This document shows, piece after piece, positions 33,850-45,800 of a stretch of 64,000 nt of DNA. Made by a program: the position numbers and the translations under genes. Source of the stretch: Actinernus sp. WN-2022 (lineage: Eukaryota > Cnidaria > Anthozoa > Actiniaria > Actinernidae); assembly GCA_030867875.1 (NCBI GenBank), contig JAOWCC010000019.1:76040861-76104860 (forward strand). The letters are read 5' to 3'. The notes beneath the pieces were generated by a model that was not told the origin of the DNA, searched no databases, and saw nothing but the letters and a program-made list of their open reading frames with translations. Every line of letters begins with the position of its first letter. Within the stretch, counting starts at the first letter, position 1.

Positions 33850-36800
33850 CTGCAGTGTAAGCCGTCATTTGAACTCTCTTGACATCATAAAATGTTCACT
33901 GAAAGATTTTCAACAGACACTTGATAGTGACCAGACCCTACAATATCACCTACAAAGTAATCATTTTGTAATTACTTACCACAACCGGAGCGGGGAGGGG
34001 ATATTTCTTCTCAATCAGCCACGATTCGTGCCGTTCGTGTAAGGCATTTAGAAGATCCTGTAAAGGTCAAGAAAATACAAGTATTGTAAATAGGACAGCA
34101 CGAAAATAGAGAATTGACACCAGATTCTCATTAAAACTGTTTTCCACCACGTTTATCCCGATGCAGTTTTTTACCTGCCTCGTCTCCACGCGTCTGAAAA
34201 TTGCTGAACGAAGCGAAAAGCGCCTGGGACGAGAGCGGAGCAAGAGGAATTATGGGTTTGCGCTCACGGACGCTGTGGGGTACTACCTCTGGGACAACCT
34301 CTTTGGAAATAGCTGTATTTGAAGGTTAGTCAAAGAAAATAGGATAAATTACCATGGACACAGAAGTTTCCTCGCTCCTGCATCGCTTCCTGATTCTCTC
34401 CATACACTTGTCAGGAGTTGTTCTTAAATAAACTGTGAAAGAAGGAGTTGTTGTAAATCAGCATAATAATAATAATGGCCATATTTATATAGCGCCATAA
34501 TCACCAGTCTCATGGCGCTTTACATATGACTGACGTATCCGGTCAGTGAATTATTTCGGACTGCTTTACGGCGCTAATAGCTGCCACGCAGTTTACAATG
34601 TTGTTTACTCTCGGTCGTAATACATACCAACGCAAACACCGTGATCGGTAGGCTAACACAAAAATATTTTCGACCGTGTTTTTGGCTGGTTTACCGATCT
34701 TGTATCGAGACCTGTGTACGTAGCTGATATTAAAAAATATCGAAGTATACTGAGCGATTTACTAGCAAATACATATACTGTGGTTGAGCAGTTATGGGTT
34801 ACTATCCTCTATCGAAGTCTGAAGACATCTGAACTCCTGAACTGTGAGAGCAACACTGTCGCTCGCCAACACGAAGCCAGAAATACACACTCAGCACAGA
34901 ATTAATTTATGATGAGCCAAGCAATATTAAACTTAAACAAGAAACCTCTCACGGCCGAGGTTTTGGTTCGAGAAAATAAAGGCTTCCAACAATTCGCTTT
35001 ATAGGTCTGTAATATAATGAGCAGACTGAAGTTTTGGGAATGAGGGTAAAGCTTTTAATTAGAGATAACCAACAGGCATTTCAGTTAATAATCTTTAATC
35101 CAACAAATACCAAGATGGACTCGTAATGGCTCATCATGTATAGCAAGAACAGCAGACAAAGTTACATAGAGGCACACAAATTGACATAGCTAGCTCCATC
35201 ACAGGATGGACAGGATACAACTTATAATATGGTACAAATATAAACATACATTTGAGACAATCAACTATTAGTACTCGGAACCTGCAGTATAACAGAACAG
35301 CAGACTAAGTTGTAAACGTGTGTTACATGAATAAGTAGTGTTTAAATTAAAAGGTCAACTTCTTTAATTTACATACGAGAAAAACAAAAAATCCTGATTA
35401 AATTACATATATACTAGGGGAGCAGAGAATGAAAGTCACCGCGCTACCGGCCACTCCTAAAGACTGCTAAATTCAGCTAATAATTCTTCCCTTTGGTTAT
35501 TACTAAAAGGATTTCAAATGAAAGTGTATTTCATCTTCAATCTCATGTGGCTCAAGTGAAAGCCCAGATGGGCTCTTGTTAGAAGTAGGAGACAAGGCCA
35601 ACAGCTTATAAACGTCCCTGCCCAAGGACGCGGCCGGGATTCGAAACCCCGACCTCCCGCACTCTAGACCGTGCTCTACTACCAACTGAGCTAACCAGTG
35701 AGGCGGTTAGCTCTGTGTTGCCATGCAGGCACTATATGCACTGCAAGCCATCAAAACACCTTAAGTATGCAGAGTATTTGGTATACATGTATGAGCAGTC
35801 TTTGGGCCCAGGCTGTCTGCTCAAGCCTTGCAAAGTAACAATGCATATAGGTTTTATTCATCTTCATTTTAATTTACCGTATGTTTTATTTCTCAGTAAA
35901 TTAACATCAAATTTATCCCTGTTTAAAGGGGCACGGTCATGAATAACAGGCGCGGTTGAGTAGGTTTTCTATCGCGAGGAACAAGAAGTAATCGTATCAA
36001 ACCGTCCATATCACAGTAATCTCACAAGTTAGTGCACCATAGGTCGTAACTCCAGAGCGTTAGGTCTTTCCCCTTTCATATTTATTAGAAATTCCATGTT
36101 CAGATGTAGTTTTACAGCTGTATGGTCATATGTTTCGATGGCATTAACAAGCCTTCGAGCTCCGCTCAGGTCATGGTGGACGAAGATTGAAACGACTGGA
36201 CGCAAAAGGGTTTTTGAGAGCCGGAGAACTTCTATAGCTTCAAACGTATATGAGGATTGCTCACAAGGCTATCATGTGTGAGTCTCTGGTGTTATTTGGG
36301 CTTCAGGGAATTCTTGCTTGGAGATTTCGCAGAGTCTCGACAGCATAACTAATTGTAGTGCGAAGCTGTCCTTTGTCACGGAAGTGCACAAAATTTCAAA
36401 ATCAAGTCTGTTTTGAACTCTGAAAAGAGATCTAACTGGGCAAATTCTGTCAGATTTCTCCTACAATATGTTCAGTATAATACAGTGTGTAGTTCTCTCG
36501 TGTAGAAAAATTAGCACATTCTATTAAATACTTCATGTTCAAAAGTTTAAAAAGCTACCACAGTCAGCATTTGGGCTCTCAAATTCTTAAAACAAAGCTC
36601 TGTTTCAAATTCTGAAAAGAGATCTATTCGGCCAAATTCTTTCAGCTTTCTCCTACAAGATGTTCCGTGTTATAGTTGTCTCCTGTAGAAAAAAAATCAA
36701 CATTCCGTGAAAGATTTGTTGTTCAAAACATTAAAAAGCTACGACGTAATTTATTCCTGGATGGTATGTGTACAGTCTGCCGCTGTCAGCGAGTTTAGTA

Positions 36801-39800
36801 CGGTCGAGTGCATATATTTATAGCTGGATTAGACTAGTTTGTTCTGTAGCCAATAATCCCTTATATAGTTTCAAACTTCTGTTGATTGCTCAGAAGACTA
36901 TGGTGCCTGACCTCCTGGGATTATTGTGGAATAAGAGATTGTTTTCTGTGAGATTTCCTACACGTTTACGACCATAGTGTAGTCCGCTGCGTGGCAGAAG
37001 TGCGTAAAAGTGAACTATAGCTCCAAACGTATGACGATTGCTTATAAGGCTAAGGTTTTGACAGCATGGTGTAGCCCAAACTGTCCTTTAGTTATAATAT
37101 ATGTAAATTGAACAGTGTAAATAAACTTGAACTTGTCACGAAAGCGTGTAGACTGACTAGCGCTCTTACAAGTTCGATGTACGGCCTCTCATGCACTCGA
37201 TAAGAACTTCTATAGCCTCAAACGTATGACGACTGCTCACAAGGATATCATGTGCGAGTTCCTGGAGTTATTTGGGCTTCAGGGACCTCTTTCTGGGATA
37301 TTTTGTTGACAGCATAGTGAAACTCCCAAGTGTTTTTGCATATATTAAATTGCTCAAAATCCGCACATGCGCAGCTCATGACCGTGCCCCTTTAAAGACC
37401 ACTATGGGAGAGACCATGTGTACATGTACTTCATAAGGAAAAATAAGGGTTTAAAAATTGTCAGAGGGTCAATTAAGATGTTGGTCGAGGGTCGGCCACC
37501 GTGTGATATATGACATAACTTTAATTATTATAAACCAACTAGTGGACTATTACAAATCCTGCATTCTGATTGGCTACGCTACTATAGGTCTATTTGTGAT
37601 AGCCCATGGTAGAGAAAAACCGCACACATTTTCACGAAATAAAAAAAAAATTCAACTTCAATTTGTTTCTTTCTATAGTTTTCTATTGTCCGACTAGTTA
37701 GTTTATACTAAAACAATTAGACCTCTCGCCCTCATGGGCTACGAGTTAAATAGCCCATTCGGCTGCGCCTCATGGGCTATTGACTCGTAGCCCATTCGGG
37801 CTGCGGGTCTAATTGTTAATTAGACATGGTTGATTTGATCAGGTTTACAAACGTGGTAACTATCATTATTATAACAATATAATTCATTCAGCCATAATTT
37901 AATATTGCCCTAAATATACACTACCATTAAAAATTTACACTATTGTAACTTGTAATAATTTATTATTTAAAACAATATATTAATAAAAACCTGCTTTACA
38001 TGAATGCTGTGTGAATGATTATAAACATGATTATAAACATGATTATAAAATGATTATATAATAATCTTTTTTAGGTATTCACGATGAGGGCGTGGTATAG
38101 AATAGTTATTCTAAATATAACACTTCTTAAAATGTAGCGTGTGGACATATTTGATCGACTTGTAAATAATTCTGATAAATAGTCCGGACATAAACCTTGA
38201 TGGATTTTATACATCATAATTGTCATATGTTTATTTCCTCTAGTTTGTAGATCATCCCATCCAAGTTGTTGAAGGAGAGTATGGGATCGTATGTCATAAG
38301 AAGATTTTGACATTACCTTCGGAGCTCTATTTTGTAGTTTCTGTAGTTTATTTGCTAACGTCAATCCGATATTATCCCACACAGAGCTGCAGAGCTGCTT
38401 TTCACAGTATTAAGGTTTAGTTTATTAGCCGTGAATCAGTCGTTGATTTTGCTTAGGTCATAATTAATATTTAATTCAATTTCAAGTATGTCTCTTCCAG
38501 ATACGCATATACTGGTGTCGTCGGCATACATTTTGCAATTTGAATAATGTATTGATTGGTGTAAATCATTTATATATACCTGGTATTAAAATAATAGTGG
38601 TCCAATAATTGACCCATTAGGTACGCCGCTGGTTAAAACCCCTTCATCCAAGAACGAGTCGCCTACAATGCAGATTTGGCGTCTGTCTTGCAGATAGGAT
38701 CCAAACCAATAGAGGTAATCGGCTAACACTGTTGCCACCCAATTCAGATCATGTGATGTAAACAGATGCTACTCTGGGGAATTATTCCTTTTTCATTCTA
38801 ATCATAATGCAGTCATGCCTATCTGAATAAAATTAAATTTCAAAGAGTCAATTCTCCAGAGTAATGTGTTTACATCACATGATCTGAATTGGGTGGCAAC
38901 AGAGTTAGCCGATTACAATCTATTGATTCAATGCTAGATGATGAAAACCATAAAGTTGAAGCTTTTTTAAAAGAATATTGTGATTAACAGTATCAAAGGC
39001 TTTTTTTATATCAAGAAAAACAGTGCAGTTCAAGAGGCCACTATCCATATTGACGAACCAATTGTTAGTTGCATCAAGTAAGGTTGTAACAGTTGAATGT
39101 AATGAGCGAAACCCAGATTGATATTTAGATAGTAAATTATTGGAAGTAAAAATACTTTAGACTGTCACTATACTGATAGTACGGAAATAAGTCTATAGTT
39201 ATTACTGTCACTTTTACTAACCAATTTAAATAAAGGTGTTACACTGGCCTTTTTTCAATCTATTGGAAAAATACTCATCTCTAAAGATAAATTGAATAAA
39301 TGGGTTAGAGATGATGATAAAACAGGTGCTGCCATTTTTAGGATTTTTGGAGGAATTCTATCTAAGCCAGGTGATTTGGAACCGCTAAGGTTTTTAATAA
39401 GCTTATAGTAACTAAGCAGTACAGGTTAGTTAGGCTAAATTTACTTCCTGTCTCCTACTGGTTAGAATACTTAGACCTGGTATACTCTTGTAAATGCCGC
39501 CTCAATCTCTGTAGCTTAGATACAACTAGTTACGTTATTCCCTATTCCCAGTCATCAAGAGTCACCCGAAACACTTCCGCTAGTTCTGGCTACAAACCTA
39601 ATTTATGTAAAACTTATACTTTTAGAGATTCCTATTTTAATCGTATCGTGCTTCTATGGAACTCCTTGTCACCTGAAATTCAAACCAGCACCTCTATAGC
39701 TTCTTTCAAGAAATTACTTTGCGCACACTACCGTTCGCTTCTGTTATCAACTTTTGACCCAGACCGCATCAGAACATATAAGACTATCTGTTCCAAATGT

Positions 39801-42800
39801 CGTTCTACAAACATAAGGTCAGTTTGCTGCCGCTAACTTTAACTTCGTACACCATCATGCTAAAATCGACATTATCATCTACATTTAACATGTACTTAAA
39901 ATATTTTTCTGATTATATATATATATATATATACATATTCTTAATGTGTTGTATTAGTAAGTAACGAGGCTTAGCTTGTTTGGACTTCGAGTATTTGTCT
40001 CTGCCTGTAAAGCTATTAAATAACTTTGTTAACAGGAAAAAGTTTAAACTCAAACACACTTGTTTAATACTGGTCAGGTATAAATTCCTTGAAAGTAACA
40101 TCAGTTGTATTGACTTTGTCGGCTGATAATTTTGCGTTTATTTCAATGAAGTGCCTGTTCAAACTATTTTCTATATTTTGGGGTTTTGTGTATGTTATTC
40201 TGTAGACTTTTAACTGGTTTATCACGGTCCATGAGCCTTTTTCCTGGAGCTCAGGTCATTCAAAGTCTTCCACATAGCTTTCAGATTATTTCAGTTTATG
40301 TCAATTTGAGCACGATAATATTCAGACTTAAATAAATAATAAATTTATCTCTTGATACTATAGATGAACTTTATTTTGTGCAGTTCTGTATCTGGACCAG
40401 TCAGATGGATCACCAGATTTATTAGCTCTTTTCTTCAAATAATCTCGTTGTAGCATGTTTTCTGTTATGTCTCTAGTCATCCAAGGGGCGGGCCGACTCC
40501 TTATTTTCTTTTTGCGCAACAGCGCATGTTTATTTAGTACTCCTAAAAAAAATATTTCCATTCATTCCAAAAGGTATCAGCAATATTTACACAGAACAAG
40601 GGCCAATAACAAGCAGATTTATTAAAGCCAGTTAACACCCCATGTGTTTATACTGGCGCGATTCGATTATCTTAGGAGGGCCTTGAGGGATGCCAATTTT
40701 GCGAACTGTGTAAATCATATTATGATCGCTCAAACAAACGTCTAAAACTCCTGAATAAGATATTTTCTGCACCTCATTTGTGATGTGATGACAAATAAGT
40801 GTCTTAGAGGTGTTTGTGATTCTAGTGGGACAAAGGATCGTTTGTTTTAACTGAAATAATTGTAGGAGATCTTTGAGCTGCTTAGTGTGGTTATCCAGTT
40901 CATTAGCTAATAGATCGCAATTAGTGTTCCCAAAAATATGAAATTCTTTGTCCTCATTGTCGAGCTTTCTCAGTGACAGTTTAAACAAATCAGAGAACTT
41001 GAGGTCTATACCAAGTTGAAATTATAAAAGGTTTAATTGCTTTTAGGCTTGAGAATTTCAACAGAGATGGCTTCTAGAGAACCTTCAAATATATCATTAT
41101 GAATTAAATAATTAATGAAATTGTGTAAGTGTAATGCGGTACCACCACCACATCTAGATCTATCGTGACAGATAATATTATAGCCTACAATGTTGACTTC
41201 AGAGTCAGTGATAGCTTCAGAAAGGCGTGTTTCGTTTACAGCAAGCAAATCCAAGTTCAGGCATGAAAGAAGAATTTTTAATTCATCAAGATGCTTGGGA
41301 ATGCTTGCTATATTAAAGTAGGGTTCACACAGGAAAGTTATAATGAAATTCCATGACTTTCCCATGACTAAATTAAAAAATCAAGGACTCAAATTAGATT
41401 CTGGAGGAGACAAGAAAAACTAGAAAACGTCATTTAACTGGGCCTGTCCACCCACTTTAATATTGCTTGAAAACTTTTATAATAATAATAACCGTTCTTA
41501 GAACGCATTATGCAAGCCTCGATGCGTTTACAATATGAATATAAATTTAACAGTACTTAGTTTAAAAAGATTCGAGATTTACATTTTTCTTAAAATATAT
41601 AATAATGAATAAATTGTTCCACGAAGCAATAAATAAACACACTATTCTAAATTATAATTGAAAAGGTGTGTCTTAAGACACGACTTAAAATTAGTTATTG
41701 AATTTGCACTTCGTATCCTAGCTGGTAGTGCATTCCAGAGCCTGGGTCCTGCGATCGAAAACGCGCGGTCCCCATGCGTGGCAGAGAAGGATTTGGGGAC
41801 GGTTAAAAGACCCAGGTTGGAGGAGCGCAAACTACGGCCAGGAACATAAGGCTTAATTAGATCATTAATATAAGATGGTGCGCACAAATGGATAGACTTA
41901 AAAATTATTAAACAAATTTAAAAAATAATTCGCTCTCTAATAGGTAACCAATGTAACTGGCGCAAAATCGGTGTAATGTGCTCCCTCTGTCTAGTGCGTG
42001 TAACGAGCCTTGCTGCCGCGTTTTGCACGCGTTGTAATTTAGACAATTCTGTGGCAGGTAGCCCATACAAAAGAGAGTTACAATAATCCATCTTTGATGA
42101 AATAAAAGCGTGAACTAACCGTTCCGTACTCGACTTACTGAGGTATTTTCGTATTCTTCCTATGTTCCTAAGGGCGTGTAACGCGGACCGGCATATTTTA
42201 TTAACCTGAGTGGCCATAGTCAAATGACGGTCAAAAATGACACCTAGGTTATGGGCCTCATTTACAGGTACTATACTATGCTTGCCAAATATTATGTTAC
42301 TAATAAAACTAAACCTAGAAGAAAAATGGATTATTTCCGTCTTTTTTGAATTGCATGCGAGTTTGTTCGCGAGAAAGAACGTTTGAATGTCAGTAATACA
42401 ATGATCTAAATCAACTAAGGCTGACTGCCGAGACGCAGGATTCATCGTGATATACAGTTGTGAGTCATCAGCATAGAGCATACAGTCCAGACCATGTAAC
42501 TTGATTATGTCTTGTAGAGGGGCAAAGTACAATATAAACAACAAAGGTCCCAACACCGAGCCTTGTGGAACACCAGAAGTAATGGGTTGGCTCTTAGACT
42601 CTGTACCATTTATCACAATCTTCTGAGAGCGACTGCAGAGGTAGGACATGAACCAACTTAGGACTGTTCCAGTAAATCCAAACTGAGATTTTAGTCTATT
42701 TATGAGTCAGAATATTATGGTCAATAGTATCGAACGCAGAAGAGAGATCCAATAGCACCAGGACAACTTCTTTCTTTTGGTCCAAAGCACGGAGGATATC

Positions 42801-45800
42801 GTCTTGAACCCGTATTAGCGCAGTCTCAGTGCTGTGGTTTTGCTGATACGCCGCTTGCAGACTAGGATAAAGGTGGTTCATCACTAAATAATTACGAGAT
42901 TGACCAGCAGCAATTCTCTCAAGCACTTTTGATAAAAATGCCAGGTTCGTAATCGGTCTGAAATTACCAAATTCATCAGGATCTAAGGTCAACTTCTTAA
43001 TCAAGGGAAGAACACGACCTTCCTTGAGTGCCGTAGGGAACACTCCAGTCTGTAGGGACGAGTTTACAATAGCAGTGATGGCAGGAAGCACAACATCGAG
43101 ACAATCCTTCAGAGTACGAGTCGGTACGGGGTCAAGGGCACAAGACTTAGAAGGCGCATCCTGGATAAATTCACGTACGGTTTCCATGGATACAACATTG
43201 AATTCTGAGAGGGAACTAGAGCACACAGCACTGACATTGACAGACATTTCAGGCACTTGTACAAGGGACAGACCATGACGCAGAGTTTGTATTTTTTCTG
43301 TGAAATATAGCTACTGAAATGCTCCGTAAGTTGTTCAAGCGAGTCGTGAGAAGGGAGTGGAGACACAGGCTTTACGTGGAACATCCCGTCAATCAACCGG
43401 AACAGTCTCTTTTGATCAGTGTTTTCTATTTTCGCCGTGTAATATTCACTCTTGCTTTGTTCCAGCAATGCATTGTAGCTACGACACTGATCACGATAGA
43501 TCTCTTTGTGTACTGTTAGTTGGGAGGCAAGGTACGCTCGTTCGCATCGACGCTTTTCACGCTTGGCCGCACGCAGCTCATCAGTGTACCATGGCGCATG
43601 CGGGCGAAGCGTGATGGCGCGTGATATAACTGGCGCATGCTTGTCTAGCGCATCCTGCAGAACAGAATTATAGAGACGAACCAACCCGTCTGGATCAGCG
43701 CAGTCCAACCGATCACGTGACATCAGAGCCGAGTTCGCAAGGTCAGACGTAAAGGCCTCAGTGTCCATGTCCCGCAGTTGGTTGTAACGGGCCTTTGTCG
43801 ATCGCGGCCTAGCAAGGGCAATAGAGCAAATAACAGCACTGTGATCAGATGGTAGGTCAGATAAAGTCGAGAAACCAGAGAGCATGTTATCGTCATGACG
43901 GTCAATAATGAGATCTAATGTATGGCCACTGCGATGGGTAGATCCCACCACATGCTGTCTTAAACCAGAAGACTCAAGCATGTCCCTGAAATTAGCGGCC
44001 AAGGGATCCGATGGAGATTCCATATGGAAATTAAAATCCCCCGCAAACACGAGATAACTAGATGATATATAACATTGCTGTCTCTAGAAGTGACGAAAAT
44101 TCTTTGAAAAACACAGCTGGCGTTGCTCGATTCTTTTTTGATAGTGGCGGTCTATAAATAATGAAAAGTCTGACCGAAGAAGAGCTTTGACTGATAACCA
44201 GATCCATGTACTCCATCGATGAGAACGACAAACGCTCATTTTCAGTCACTTTAAAACCTTTGCGGAGCAGTATTCCAACTCCACCTCCAGTTCTGTTCAC
44301 TCTAGGGACGTGATGGAAATTAAAGTCCTTTAAAGTGTTCAGAACTTCAGCAATCGTGTTATTATCATGATAGTCGCCGTTGAGCCATGTCTCAGTAATA
44401 GCCAGGATATCCAAACGCTCCGATATGACCAAGTCACAGATCGAGGCAGACTTCTTGTTTACCGAGTGTGCATTCCATATACCAAACTTGATACATGGCT
44501 TACTGGTCGAAACCAAGGGAGTACGAGGCACCGTGACGAGATTGCTAAAATTGACTGACGAGTGGCGTTGTACATTGAAGAAAGGATTGTTAAAGACACC
44601 TACTCTATTGGTAGTGTGGACTGGAATGCAGGCAGGAATGTTTGAAATAACATTTTCAGTAACAACCGGTTGCCTGTCTGCACTTAGGTGCACTTCCCAA
44701 CCGGGATTAATTTCGATGTCACCAGAAAGGAGTAGAAGTCTCTTAGTAGCAGTTGCGTTCGAGTAATAAACAGCACGGCTTTTGGAAAGTTTAAGTTTCT
44801 TGAATTTACCATACTTTATGCTTCCAAGTTCTGTTGTTATACAATTGAAAAGACCCATTGTGTTGTTGATGAAATCCATTGTATACGCCGACTGAAGCAT
44901 TTCACCCAACTGGAAGAACCAACGGCGAGGTACATTTAACGAACTATAGGGCCACGAATACTTTGCAGTTTCGAAGATAGATTTGTCAGACATGCTCCAT
45001 GAAGACTCTGGGACAGATCCTGTGTAAGGTTTGGCGTTGAACACTTATTAAAGAGTAAGAAATTAAACAAAATCACTGAGACCAGAAAAGCGTGTCTATA
45101 GTCCCCATTGTGCTAATGTTATGTTAAAGGAAGGAATACTACCAATGGAGCACAGCTTATTTCAATGTAACATAATAGTATTATCTTTAGCATGTAGCCA
45201 GGACTCTGCCGGTTTTAAAACAACCAAGTCAAAATCATCAAGTAGCAGATGGATAATGATGAAGAGTGCTGAAAGAGAACCTACTAATCTATCTAGAATT
45301 CTGCAAGAAAAGTCAAGCATCAAAACATTCCAATGGTCGATGATAAAATGCCATGACTTTTCCATGACTTTTGACATTTTTGGAAATTTCCATTACTTTT
45401 CCAGACCTGGAAAATTATTTTTGAAATTCCATGACTTTCCATGGCTTTGTGAACCCTGTAATGAAGGCCATCTTAAAGCCTCTTGTTTTGCTGAACGATT
45501 CAAATGTATCAATAGGCTCACCTTGTGTTGAATCAATATTAGTGTGTTGCACTATTTACTATGGGTGGGATGATCGGTGGACTGCAGCTAGTCTCAGTAT
45601 TGTTACAGTGGTGCTGCTGGTTGTGGAATCAATTTGAATTAATAAAAGTAATATCGGCAGCTAGCTGCTTGGTGCCTTCTGTGTTCAGGTGAATACCACT
45701 CTTATTCAGGGAGCTAGATGTGATGTTAGGGTGAGGAAGATAGTCCCATCTGTTCTGATTGCAAAATGTTCGTAGTGTTTTGTTGGCTGCCAATAACTTC

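Larger units (their letters stand above)
41465..45115 (-). mobile_element. Nearly full-length CR1-like LINE
   Basis: About 3.6 kb carrying a continuous order of N-terminal region, endonuclease, RT and C-terminal domain, and a 3' tail with GTAAACGCATCGAGGC ... ATTATTATTATAAAAG. It is inactivated by frameshifts at about 44055, 43285 and 42690 and by a stop in the C-terminal region at about 41918. It is the youngest large LINE in the window. Confidence 0.88.
41320..45457. mobile_element. AGGGTTCACA MITE, itself split by a LINE
   Basis: Left end AGGGTTCACACAGGAAAG and right end CTTTCCATGGCTTTGTGAACCCT are inverted and share CCATGACTTTCC-type subterminal repeats. The coding sequence of the older LINE resumes on either side (IASIPKHL and FKMAFI). 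The two MITE pieces (41320-41460, about 45120-45457) flank the younger LINE. Confidence 0.65.

Noticed and set aside
35630..35700. Possible functional tRNA gene on the - strand
   Set aside because: A and B boxes are good, but the D-arm has extra bases, acceptor pairing is poor and a long non-tRNA body follows, so a SINE fits better.
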